From assembly GCA_015065085.1 (NCBI GenBank), contig SVQW01000008.1, positions 39,675 to 103,674 on the forward strand: a DNA stretch of 64,000 bases, written 5' to 3'. The notes under the pieces are model-generated. The model searched no databases and was not told the DNA's origin. It was given only the letters and a program-made list of their open reading frames with translations. The translations under genes were made by a program, and so were the position numbers. Of this stretch, positions 45,252 through 54,388 are shown one piece after another (position 1 is the stretch's first letter; each line of letters opens with the position of its first letter). This DNA comes from Oscillospiraceae bacterium. GTDB taxonomy: Bacteria > Bacillota > Clostridia > Oscillospirales > SIG627.

Positions 45252-45890
45252 ATGAAAATGGAAAATATTTTGATAATAGGTGCTCACTACGATGATGCAG
45301 AGTTAGGAGCTGGTGCTACTGCAGCTAAATTTGCAGCAGAGGGAAAAAATGTTTACAAACTGACTTTGACGGATAACAAAACCGATTTTGTTCAGATGGG
45401 TATTCATGTAGATACAGAATCAAGTAAGATCAGTAGTGCGAATGCCTGTGAAATTTTGGGTATTAACGAAATTACTGAGTTTCAGACTGAACCTTGTAAT
45501 GAACTGGCATATTCCAAAGAAGTTATGCAACGAATTGAAGAAGTAATTTATAAATACAAGATAGACACGGTATTTATGCATTTCCGATATGATATGAATC
45601 AGGATCATATTGCAGCAGCACAATTGTGTTTAACCGCATCAAGACATTGCAGGAATGTTTTGGCTTATCAGAGCAATAATTATATCTGTGAACAGGTGTA
45701 TAATCCTGTGTATTTCGTTGACATAAGCGACTACTATAGGTTAAAAATCAAAGCATTAGAAGCATATGGTAAGGAACACAACCGTTTTGACAGATTGTTC
45801 CAAACAAAGCTAGAAATGAACCATGTTTGGGGAGCACAAAACAAGGTTGAATATGCAGAGGGATTTCACATTATTAAAATGATGGAGTAA
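45252..45890 (+). CDS. PIG-L-family deacetylase
   Basis: 212 aa. IGAHYDDAELGAGAT corresponds to the family motif HPDDExLG (metal-binding His-Asp-Asp; here His-Tyr-Asp-Asp-Ala-Glu), and DMNQDHIAA supplies the later His. Such Zn enzymes remove N-acetyl groups from sugars or their conjugates. CCAAGGAGGAAATCAATA gives a strong binding site. Product: probably a free amine on one sugar of the polymer (inference). Confidence 0.88.
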   Translation: MKMENILIIGAHYDDAELGAGATAAKFAAEGKNVYKLTLTDNKTDFVQMGIHVDTESSKISSANACEILGINEITEFQTEPCNELAYSKEVMQRIEEVIYKYKIDTVFMHFRYDMNQDHIAAAQLCLTASRHCRNVLAYQSNNYICEQVYNPVYFVDISDYYRLKIKALEAYGKEHNRFDRLFQTKLEMNHVWGAQNKVEYAEGFHIIKMME

Positions 45891-45897
45891 AAACGTG

Positions 45898-47151
45898 ATG
45901 AATGGATTAGTTTACGAAGAAAACAAAAATATAGATAGCTTCGATAAGTTTTGTTTTTGGGCAATTCTAATTGACATTTTCTTTTTACCCTATCTTTCGA
46001 TAATATCGACGAGTTATTCGATTCCTCTAATCGTTTTTTGGTTTTTTCTGCGTGGGAGACGAACTCATGATATTAAAGAATATAAGTATTTTCCGTTAGT
46101 AGTTATTTTGATGCTGATGGCAGTTGTAATGTGTTTGGTATATACGGGAGAAACATTATACGAAACAACATTTATGACCTCGATAAAAAGATTTGTCCAA
46201 TATTTGACCTCATTTTGGTATTTTTTCTTTTTTGCATATTACATCAGGCGATATAAACCGGACTTAAGCAAAATTGTATTTTGGGCAATTATCTATATTG
46301 CGGCATTAGCACTCCTATACTTTCTGTTCAAAGATAATTATGCAACGATTAAGGCAGCTTTGCACCCTGCTGATAATCATACAAGAAGATGGCTTTCAGG
46401 AGCACTATACGAATATAGATACAATTTTTTGTGGTCAGATCCCAATAATATTGCCTATGCCACGATTGCTATGACAATATTTTATTTTGCAGAGGATAAA
46501 CAAGGAAAAACTCAGAATAAGGCAATTCTTCTGATTTTACTGGCATTTGTTTTGTTTTGCACCATGAGTATTGGTGGAATAGCAGTCGGAGTGTTGTCGA
46601 TTTCCCTTTTTGTTATAGCTTCTGCATTAGAAAATCATACTCTTACGATTAAAGCAAAAACATTGCTAAGTTTACCTATAGTTTTGCTTATAGGTGTTAT
46701 TGTAGCCTTTGTTTTTTGGGATAAAATAGTAAGCTTCTTCTCTTCTGATGTTATAGAAAGTTTGCTTCGACGCATTTCCTTTTATGACGATGCATCTGAT
46801 ATAACAGGGGGAAGATTTAACGATTTGGAAAGAGCGATTAACTTGTTGAATCCTTTGTTCATTTTTATTGGCTCTGGAAAAGAAGGTTTTTCTGCAGAGA
46901 ACGGACATATTTATCTAATTGCGATGTATGGCTTACCAGTCTATATATATTTTATGTATGTTATTTTTGGCAGAAAACAAATGAGAATGAAAAGGTTTAT
47001 TATTTTTCTGCCTTTGTTCGTTGGATTTACAATGAACATTGCTATAATTGAGCAAAAGTATTTATTGATAGCCTTGTTGTTTGCGGCATATTTTTCAGCT
47101 CAGCGTTCTTGCAATGAACATGACAGAATTACATCAAATCGGAGAGCATGA
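45898..47151 (+). CDS. Oligosaccharide polymerase (Wzy-like)
   Basis: 417 aa from ATG 45898 (GTG 45895 also possible). About ten to twelve hydrophobic segments and a large periplasmic-side loop (about 150-190) with ARG-rich HTRRWLSGALYEYRYNFLWSDPNN, where the D-P-N-N resembles O-antigen ligase/Wzy proteins. Next to a Wzx flippase, so the pathway is Wzx/Wzy-dependent. Start overlaps none; stop overlaps the wzx start. Confidence 0.85.
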   Translation: MNGLVYEENKNIDSFDKFCFWAILIDIFFLPYLSIISTSYSIPLIVFWFFLRGRRTHDIKEYKYFPLVVILMLMAVVMCLVYTGETLYETTFMTSIKRFVQYLTSFWYFFFFAYYIRRYKPDLSKIVFWAIIYIAALALLYFLFKDNYATIKAALHPADNHTRRWLSGALYEYRYNFLWSDPNNIAYATIAMTIFYFAEDKQGKTQNKAILLILLAFVLFCTMSIGGIAVGVLSISLFVIASALENHTLTIKAKTLLSLPIVLLIGVIVAFVFWDKIVSFFSSDVIESLLRRISFYDDASDITGGRFNDLERAINLLNPLFIFIGSGKEGFSAENGHIYLIAMYGLPVYIYFMYVIFGRKQMRMKRFIIFLPLFVGFTMNIAIIEQKYLLIALLFAAYFSAQRSCNEHDRITSNRRA

Positions 47152-48554
47152 GAATGGCACTGAGTGAAAAGAAAAACTTCTATGTAAATACAGTTATTTA
47201 TTTTATAGGAACTGCATTATCAAAGGTTTTGATGCTTGTTGTTCTTCCTATTATTACAAGATTTGTTACAACAGAACAGTATGGTACATATGACCTGATT
47301 ATAACGGTATCATCGTTATTTGTTCCGTTGTTTACGTTTCAAATGATTGAGACGGCGTACCGGTTTATATATGATGCAAAAGGAACGGAATTGAAAACGA
47401 TAATTACTAATGTAGCTGCATCTGTAGTTACAACATCAGTGTTTTTCCTTCTCGTTACGTTTGCCGTAGGACAAATTTGGTTCTCGTTAGACAACATAAC
47501 CTATATCGCATTATATTATGTTGGAACCGTTATATTAAACTTTTATCAAAGAATTGCTCGAAGTTTGAGCATGAACAAGGAATACGCTATTTCAGGCTTT
47601 ATAAGTACGGTTACACTCTTAGCTTTCCAATTACTTATTGTTACGTGTACGATGATGCGAGTAGATGGGTTAATATATTCATATTTCGCTTCATGTGTAA
47701 TAAGTTCAATTTATTTGGAATTAAAGGTCAAGGCAACAAGATATATCGAGCCTACATCAATTAAGCTATCCAAAATCAAGGAATATCTAAGATTTTCTAT
47801 GCCATTAGTGCCGAATAGCTTGCTGTGGTGGGGAACATCTGCCGTCAATAGATTGATAACCATTGCTTTTTTAGGTGCTTCAGCAAATGGAATATTTTCT
47901 ATGAGCAACAAGTTTTCATCTATTGTCACTATGGTATCATCTGTAATTGTTATGTCATGGCAGGAAACATGTATAAGGGAAGAAAAGAATCCTGAACGAG
48001 AAAAGCTTTTTGGAGATATATACAAATTCTTCATAGAAATAATTTTGGTTGGAACGGCTGGTGCAATTCTGGTTCAGAAGTATTATTTTATAAGATTTGT
48101 CGATCCTTCCTACGTTGAAGTAGTCAATTATGTACCCATTGTCATGCTGAGCACGGTGTTCTCCTCTTTTAGTTCTTTCTGGGGAGCGGGGTACTTGGCT
48201 TTCAAGAAGACTAAGGATTCTTTCAAGACTACGCTTTTAGGAGCAATTATAAATATTGCCCTTTGTTTTATAGGAGCCAAAGTTTTCGGATTATATGGAG
48301 TTGCCATGAGTTCAGTTATAGGTTACTTGATTATGTGGGTTGTTAGAGTGGTGACAATGAAGAAGTATTTTACAATGTCTGTAAAGCATAGCACATGGAT
48401 AATAACTGCTTGTGTTTTATTGCTTTCCTGTTGTATATACTACTTCTGCAACGAAATTGTTTGTTTAGTATTATCCATTATTATGCTTGGAACATTTGGC
48501 TTTTATGTTTTGAAAAAAACTAAGAAGGACATGAAAGAAGGTTTTGGTAAATGA
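47148..48554 (+). CDS. Wzx-like polysaccharide flippase
   Basis: 468 aa with 12-14 hydrophobic segments, of the MATE/polysaccharide-synthase (MOP) superfamily. NTVIYFIGTALSKVLMLVVLPIITRFVTTEQYGTYDL is the typical first-helix region. ATGA overlaps with wzy and with the following gene. It turns lipid-linked repeat units to the outer face of the membrane. Confidence 0.93.
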   Translation: MRMALSEKKNFYVNTVIYFIGTALSKVLMLVVLPIITRFVTTEQYGTYDLIITVSSLFVPLFTFQMIETAYRFIYDAKGTELKTIITNVAASVVTTSVFFLLVTFAVGQIWFSLDNITYIALYYVGTVILNFYQRIARSLSMNKEYAISGFISTVTLLAFQLLIVTCTMMRVDGLIYSYFASCVISSIYLELKVKATRYIEPTSIKLSKIKEYLRFSMPLVPNSLLWWGTSAVNRLITIAFLGASANGIFSMSNKFSSIVTMVSSVIVMSWQETCIREEKNPEREKLFGDIYKFFIEIILVGTAGAILVQKYYFIRFVDPSYVEVVNYVPIVMLSTVFSSFSSFWGAGYLAFKKTKDSFKTTLLGAIINIALCFIGAKVFGLYGVAMSSVIGYLIMWVVRVVTMKKYFTMSVKHSTWIITACVLLLSCCIYYFCNEIVCLVLSIIMLGTFGFYVLKKTKKDMKEGFGK

Positions 48555-49726
48555 AAGCACTACATTATTTTAATAAAGTAATACGTGCTGTTGGATATAC
48601 AACGGCTACCTCTTTTTGCAAAAAGAATAAACAGTTATGGGTTTTTGGAGCTTGGAAAGGAACAGCATATAACGATAATGCCAAATATTTGTTTGAACAC
48701 GTTACAAAAAACGAGCCAGATATTGAAGCAATTTGGATCACAAAAAACGAAGAGGTTTACAATTATCTTAAAAGTATTGGTCAAAAAGTGGAATTATGGC
48801 CTAGTAAAAAAGCCAAATACTTTGTTAGACATGCTGGTGTAATCTTTCAGACCGAGGGAAATCGTGACACAGGAGAATATAGAGTAGGCAGAACAAACAT
48901 TATACAACTGTGGCATGGCATTGCTATTAAGCGGTTAGATTGGTACAAGAACTATTCTTGGCTAAAAAAGAATCTGGTTAGATTGTATGCAGATGACCAC
49001 ACAAAAAGTATTTGGTGTTCACCTTCAGACTTTTACTCTAGAATCAACCATGAAATGATGAATATTCCGTTGGAACAGTTTTTAATGACAGGCTGTCCTA
49101 GAAATGATTCATTTGTTACTAAACCAGTGAATACTGATTTTGCTAAAGAAATTTATAATGGAAAAAATGTACCTGTTATTTACTTGCCAACACACCGAAA
49201 TTTCGGCAAGGACTTCGATGCAAATTTTACCTTAAAGGGATTGGCAGAACTTGAAAAATCCTTCAGCAATTATAATATTATGCTCTACTATAAGCCCCAT
49301 CCAAATGAAGCTAAAATGGTCGCAGCCGCAATGAGAGAACAAGGTATTTCGTTTCAAAATATAAAAATGCTCGTTGGAAGTCAGTATGATGATTTGTATA
49401 GTTACTTACATTTGTTCAAGTGTCTTATTACTGATTATTCCAGTGTGGCATATGACTATCTGTGCACAGGGAATCCAATAGTGTATTTTAATTATGATTT
49501 ACAGCAGTATATCGATTCGGATGCTGGGATAGTGGATGTGTATTTTAACCATCAGTCTGGTCCGTTTTGTAAAACATGGGATGAAGTCGCAAAGAAAACC
49601 ACAGAATTGTTATTTACCGAGGATATATGGAAAGATCAACGCGAGATTTGTAGAAAAATTGTGAATCCCTATAATGACGGGCGAAATTGTGAAAGAGTTG
49701 TTGAAACTATAAAAAATATGCTCTAA
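48551..49726 (+). CDS. CDP-glycerol glycerophosphotransferase-like protein (TagB/TagF family)
   Basis: 391 aa. WHGIAIKRLDW, TGCPRNDSF, VIYLPTHRN, LYYKPHPNEA and LITDYSSVAYDY are the family motifs, with the His and the Asp-Tyr-Ser-Ser that bind the CDP-polyol phosphates. The usual donor is CDP-glycerol or CDP-ribitol. Because a cytidylyltransferase and an FGGY kinase follow, but no glycerol-type TagD, the donor is probably another CDP-polyol. Confidence 0.92.
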   Translation: MKALHYFNKVIRAVGYTTATSFCKKNKQLWVFGAWKGTAYNDNAKYLFEHVTKNEPDIEAIWITKNEEVYNYLKSIGQKVELWPSKKAKYFVRHAGVIFQTEGNRDTGEYRVGRTNIIQLWHGIAIKRLDWYKNYSWLKKNLVRLYADDHTKSIWCSPSDFYSRINHEMMNIPLEQFLMTGCPRNDSFVTKPVNTDFAKEIYNGKNVPVIYLPTHRNFGKDFDANFTLKGLAELEKSFSNYNIMLYYKPHPNEAKMVAAAMREQGISFQNIKMLVGSQYDDLYSYLHLFKCLITDYSSVAYDYLCTGNPIVYFNYDLQQYIDSDAGIVDVYFNHQSGPFCKTWDEVAKKTTELLFTEDIWKDQREICRKIVNPYNDGRNCERVVETIKNML

Positions 49727-49791
49727 CGGTTAGTTGCCAATGATATTTTTATTTGATTATGCTAAAGTGAAGCGAAAGGAATATTCAAACT

Positions 49792-50511
49792 ATGAACATA
49801 GCAATTTTACTCGCAGGAGGCGTTGGAAGACGATTAGGTGCTGACAAACCTAAGCAGTTTGTCGAACTCCTTGGTAAGCCAATGATCCTGTACGCAATGG
49901 AGATTTACGAAAAGTCTCCGTCAATTGATGCTCTCGAAGTTGTTTGTGTACGCGAGTACATGGATTACATTTGGCAGCTGGCAAAAGAAAACAACATCAC
50001 CAAATTGAAATGGGTTTGTGAGGGTGGTGCTTCCTGTCAGGAATCCACACGAAATGGTATCTTCAATCTGGAGGGGGTTTGCAAACCGGATGATATGTTG
50101 TCTGTTAACATGAGTTCCAGTCTTTTTGTGAGTGAAGAGATTCTGGTCGATTCTTTCAGAGTAGCGAAGGAATATGGCAGCGCATTTGCTTGTCTGCAGT
50201 GTGTGTACAATAACGCAGAGACCGAAGACGGTATTTCTTCCACGAAGATTAACTTCAAAGAGAAGAACCGGACGATCAATATGCCTTGGACTGCTTCCTT
50301 TGGTAAGCTCGATGCGATGTATCACAAGGCATATGAAGAAGGCATTGAGACCGGCGAAACCGCCTATATGCCCACGCTGTTCTTGGCTCTTGGTGAGCCG
50401 ATTTACTTCTCTATGGATGATGGATTAAACAAGATCCACATTCAGAGACCCGCTGATATTGAAATCGCAGAAGCAATTCTTGAATACAGACAGAACCATA
50501 AGAAAGATTGA
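49792..50511 (+). CDS. IspD/TarI-type cytidylyltransferase
   Basis: 239 aa. AILLAGGVGRRLGADKPKQFVELLGKPMI is the nucleotide-binding motif of the IspD/TarI family. In the context of a TagF-like transferase, the CDP-polyol-phosphate role (TarI-like) is more likely than methylerythritol synthesis. TarJ-type reductase is absent nearby. AAAGGAATATTCAAACT lies upstream. Confidence 0.88.
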   Translation: MNIAILLAGGVGRRLGADKPKQFVELLGKPMILYAMEIYEKSPSIDALEVVCVREYMDYIWQLAKENNITKLKWVCEGGASCQESTRNGIFNLEGVCKPDDMLSVNMSSSLFVSEEILVDSFRVAKEYGSAFACLQCVYNNAETEDGISSTKINFKEKNRTINMPWTASFGKLDAMYHKAYEEGIETGETAYMPTLFLALGEPIYFSMDDGLNKIHIQRPADIEIAEAILEYRQNHKKD

Positions 50512-50525
50512 GGAGGATACATAAA

Positions 50526-52043
50526 ATGTTTTATTTGATGGGTGTTGATGAGGGTACTACTGGCTGTAAGGCTATTTTGTTTGACCAGGAGGGGCATCAG
50601 ATCGCCGCTACCGGTAGAGAGTATCCTTCTTATTATCCGCATCCCGGCTGGGTTGAGCAGGATATTGATGAAATTAAGGGCTCAGTTTATGCGTGTATCC
50701 GTGAGACTATTGTGAAGTCCAAGGTTGATCCAGCTGACATCGTTGGTATCAGCCATTCCAACCAAGGCATCACCATGGTGTTGCTGGACGAAAATGAGAA
50801 GCCTGTTTTCGATCACACGATTGGCTGGCAGGATCTTCGTTATATCGAAATGCTTCCCGAACTGAAGGCAGAAGTTGATCTTGATGAATACTGGAAGATT
50901 TCTGGTATGCAGTATGGTACTTATAACATTCCTGTACTTCGCTGGCTCCAGAAGAATGAGCCTGAGAAGTGGGCGAAGGTAAAGCGTATCTGCTCTCATC
51001 AGGACTACTTCCTCCGTCAGTATGGTGCGGATGGATACTATATTGATGAGGGTTGCGTGAACTTCCTTTCTATGGCTCGTATGAGTGATAACGAGTGGGA
51101 TGAGCGTCTCATGAAGCTCTTCAATGTAACCGTTGATATGCTGCCGACTGTATGTCACACTCCCGGAACTGTGGTGGGTCAGGTTACTGAAGAAGTTTCT
51201 AAGGCGACTGGTCTTCCCACAACTTGTAAGGTTTGCTTGGGCAACCTTGACACCAACTGCTGTGCTATTGGTGGTGGTGCTGCGGAAGTTGGAACGCAGT
51301 TGCTCATTATGGGTACTGCCGGTGTGTCGATCTTTGTCACTGATAAGGACAAGCTGGATCCTAAGGGACGTATTACCGTTCGGACTAATCCCGGCTTTGG
51401 CAACTACCAGAACTACATTATGACTAACACGGGTGCATCTGCTTTCCGTTGGTTCCGGGATGCTCTGGCTTCCATGGAAGTCACAACTGCAAAGCTTATG
51501 GGCGTTGATCCTTATGATATCATTACCCAAACTGCATCCCACTCCAAGCCCGGTGCAAATGGCGTAACTTCTCTGACTTGTATTCAGGGTTCTCATACTA
51601 GAGTGAAGAACGAAAAAGCTCGCGGTGGTTTCTTTGGTATCACGCTCGGAACTACCAAGGCTGATATGGCAGAAGCGATTCTTGAAGGTATCTGCTTTGA
51701 AATGAAGGACATCATGGCGATGAACCAGGAACTGTCCGGAGAAGTCAAGCATGTTCGTCTGTGCGGTGGAGTATCGAAGAGTCCGATGTGGTGCCAGATG
51801 TTCGCTGATATTCTGAATCGTCCCGTCGAACTTACTGAAGTGGCAGAACTTGGTGCTTTGGGCGCTGCTATGTGTGCAGGTATTGGCGCTGGATTATTCA
51901 AGGATTGCATCGATGCGGTTGAGAAGTGCGTGAAGGTTACTAAGGTATATAAGCCTGATGCCAAGAAAGTTCAAGATTATGAGATTGCTTTCAAGACGTG
52001 GGAGCGTTGCTATAATGTGAGCAACGAACAAATTTATATTTGA
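50526..52043 (+). CDS. FGGY-family carbohydrate kinase
   Basis: 505 aa from ATG 50526 (GAGGAGGATAC upstream). YLMGVDEGTTGCKAILFDQEG is the N-terminal phosphate-binding loop, and RLCGGVSKSPMWCQMFADILNRPVEL with ALGAAM is the ATP-binding C-terminal motif. Kinase of a pentulose, polyol or similar sugar; it may make the polyol phosphate for the cytidylyltransferase next to it. C-terminal helices complete. Confidence 0.9.
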   Translation: MFYLMGVDEGTTGCKAILFDQEGHQIAATGREYPSYYPHPGWVEQDIDEIKGSVYACIRETIVKSKVDPADIVGISHSNQGITMVLLDENEKPVFDHTIGWQDLRYIEMLPELKAEVDLDEYWKISGMQYGTYNIPVLRWLQKNEPEKWAKVKRICSHQDYFLRQYGADGYYIDEGCVNFLSMARMSDNEWDERLMKLFNVTVDMLPTVCHTPGTVVGQVTEEVSKATGLPTTCKVCLGNLDTNCCAIGGGAAEVGTQLLIMGTAGVSIFVTDKDKLDPKGRITVRTNPGFGNYQNYIMTNTGASAFRWFRDALASMEVTTAKLMGVDPYDIITQTASHSKPGANGVTSLTCIQGSHTRVKNEKARGGFFGITLGTTKADMAEAILEGICFEMKDIMAMNQELSGEVKHVRLCGGVSKSPMWCQMFADILNRPVELTEVAELGALGAAMCAGIGAGLFKDCIDAVEKCVKVTKVYKPDAKKVQDYEIAFKTWERCYNVSNEQIYI

Positions 52044-52136
52044 GTGACCAAACCATGGAACAGTGCAGATGATATAATGCAAGATTAACACAATATAACA
52101 TAAGAATAAAAGAATACATGATTGCGAGGTAAAAGT

Positions 52137-53186
52137 ATGTCACTTTTTACAAATAAAACACTCTTGATCACCGGTGGTACCGGTTCTTTCGGCAATGCGG
52201 TTCTCAACCGTTTCCTTACCACCGACATTGGAGAAATCCGTATTTTCTCCCGTGACGAAAAGAAACAAGACGATATGCGCCATGAATATCAGGCAAAATA
52301 CCCCGAATATGCGGAGAAAATCAAATTTTATATCGGAGATGTCCGTAACATCGATTCCATCCGTCCTGCAATGGTAGGAGTTGACTACATATTCCATGCG
52401 GCAGCGCTCAAGCAGGTTCCGTCCTGCGAGTTCTTCCCCATGGAAGCAGTCCGCACCAATGTCATCGGAACAGAGAATGTTCTGACCGCCGCTATCGATG
52501 CAGGTGTTAAGAATGTTGTTTGTCTTTCTACGGATAAGGCAGCATACCCTGTAAACGCTATGGGTACATCTAAAGCTATGATGGAAAAGGTCATTGTTGC
52601 CAAGTCCCGTACTGTTGACCCTGCAAAGACAAAGATTTGCTGTACTCGTTATGGTAATGTTATGTGTAGCCGTGGCTCGGTTATTCCGCTTTGGATTGAT
52701 CAGATCCGTGCCGGTAAGCCGATCACCATTACCGATCCGTCTATGACAAGATTTATTATGTCTCTGGATGAAGCGGTTGATCTTGTGTTGTTTGCATTTG
52801 AACATGGCACAAGCGGAGATATTCTTGTTCAGAAAGCTCCTGCTTGCACCATCGAAACCCAGGCAAAGGCTGTTATTGATTTGTTCGATCCAGAACAGAA
52901 AACGGAAATCAAAATCATCGGTATCCGTCACGGTGAGAAAATGTACGAAACTCTGCTCACAAACGAAGAATGTGCAAACGCCATTGATATGGGCAATTTC
53001 TATCGTGTGCCTTGTGACAAGCGTGGTTTGAACTACGATAAGTATTTCAAGGATGGCGATACCGAGCGTAACACATTAACTGAGTTTAACTCTAACAATA
53101 CGCAACTTTTGACGGTAGAAGAAACAAAAGCAAAAATTGCTTCTCTTTCCTATATCCAAGACGAGCTTGCCAAAGGGACAAAGTAA
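52137..53186 (+). CDS. capE: UDP-GlcNAc 4,6-dehydratase/5-epimerase (CapE/FnlA)
   Basis: 349 aa from ATG 52137 (GCGAGGT upstream). Short-chain dehydrogenase fold with TGGTGSFG near residue 13 and the unusual active-site sequence NAMGTSKAMMEK (Met in place of Tyr, as in CapE/FlaA1), preceded by STDKAAYP. With the next two genes it makes UDP-N-acetyl-L-fucosamine. Confidence 0.92.
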   Translation: MSLFTNKTLLITGGTGSFGNAVLNRFLTTDIGEIRIFSRDEKKQDDMRHEYQAKYPEYAEKIKFYIGDVRNIDSIRPAMVGVDYIFHAAALKQVPSCEFFPMEAVRTNVIGTENVLTAAIDAGVKNVVCLSTDKAAYPVNAMGTSKAMMEKVIVAKSRTVDPAKTKICCTRYGNVMCSRGSVIPLWIDQIRAGKPITITDPSMTRFIMSLDEAVDLVLFAFEHGTSGDILVQKAPACTIETQAKAVIDLFDPEQKTEIKIIGIRHGEKMYETLLTNEECANAIDMGNFYRVPCDKRGLNYDKYFKDGDTERNTLTEFNSNNTQLLTVEETKAKIASLSYIQDELAKGTK

Positions 53187-54388
53187 TGATGAATATACTC
53201 GTGACCGGAGCAAAAGGCTTCGTTGGAAAAAATCTTTGTGAGAATCTGAAAAATATCCGAGACGGAAAGGATAGAACACATCCTAAGCTTTCTATCAAAG
53301 AGATATTTGAGTATGACCTTGACACCGATCCTGCGCTTCTTGACGAATACTGTGCAAAGGCAGATTTTGTCTTCAACCTTGCAGGTGTGAACCGCCCACA
53401 GAACACTAATGAGTTTATGCAGGGCAATTTCGGCTTTGCATCCACACTTCTTGATACTCTCAAAAAGCACGGAAACAAATGCCCTGTGATGATCTCATCC
53501 TCTATTCAAGCAACCTGTATCGGTCGCTATGACAGCGATTACGGCAGAAGCAAAAAAGCGGGAGAAGATTTGGTTTTCGCCTACGGTGAGAAAACCGGTG
53601 CAAAGGTTCTTGTTTACCGTTTCCCGAATCTGTTCGGCAAGTGGTGCAGACCAAATTACAATAGTGCCGTAGCTACCTTCTGCAATAACATAGCAAACGA
53701 TTTGCCCATTACAGTCAACGATCCATCCGTTCAACTTGAACTGCTTTACATCGACGATCTGGTGGATGAAATGATTGCTGCACTTAAAGGCAAAGAGCAT
53801 CACTGCACCTTTGATGGCATTGATACCGTTCTGTGTGATGACGGGAAATACTGTGCTGCTCCTATTACCCACAAGGTAACACTTGGCGAGATCGTGGAGC
53901 TACTTGAAAGCTTCAAAGCACAGACAAGCACTCTTGTGATACCGGAAATTCCATATAATAGTTTTGCAAAGAAGCTCTATAGCACCTACCTTTCCTATTT
54001 ACCCAAAAACAAAGTGTCTTTCCCCTTGAAGATGAACGTGGATGCAAGAGGCAGCTTTACCGAGCTTCTGAAAACCGAGAAGTGCGGACAGTTCAGCGTA
54101 AACATCTCAAAGCCGGGCATCACCAAAGGACAGCATTGGCATAACACCAAGTGGGAGTTTTTTATTGTAGTAAGCGGCAAGGGACTGATTCAGATGCGTA
54201 AGATCGGCTCTGATGAGGTGCTGAACTTTGAGGTTTCGGGGGAGAAGATCGAAGCGGTTCATATGCTCCCCGGCTATACGCACAATATCATCAATCTGTC
54301 CGAAATAGACAATCTCGTGACGGTGATGTGGGCAAACGAGCAGTTTGATCCCAATAAACCCGATACGTTCTTTGAGGAGGTAGAGTAA
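53186..54388 (+). CDS. capF: UDP-6-deoxy-amino-sugar reductase/epimerase (CapF/FnlB)
   Basis: 400 aa. Two domains as in CapF: an N-terminal SDR (NILVTGAKGFVGKNLCENL, with SSIQ and YGRSKKAGED) and a C-terminal cupin (about 275-395; QHWHNTKWEFFIV has the metal-binding His). It acts after CapE in UDP-L-FucNAc synthesis. Start overlaps the capE stop. Confidence 0.93.
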   Translation: MMNILVTGAKGFVGKNLCENLKNIRDGKDRTHPKLSIKEIFEYDLDTDPALLDEYCAKADFVFNLAGVNRPQNTNEFMQGNFGFASTLLDTLKKHGNKCPVMISSSIQATCIGRYDSDYGRSKKAGEDLVFAYGEKTGAKVLVYRFPNLFGKWCRPNYNSAVATFCNNIANDLPITVNDPSVQLELLYIDDLVDEMIAALKGKEHHCTFDGIDTVLCDDGKYCAAPITHKVTLGEIVELLESFKAQTSTLVIPEIPYNSFAKKLYSTYLSYLPKNKVSFPLKMNVDARGSFTELLKTEKCGQFSVNISKPGITKGQHWHNTKWEFFIVVSGKGLIQMRKIGSDEVLNFEVSGEKIEAVHMLPGYTHNIINLSEIDNLVTVMWANEQFDPNKPDTFFEEVE

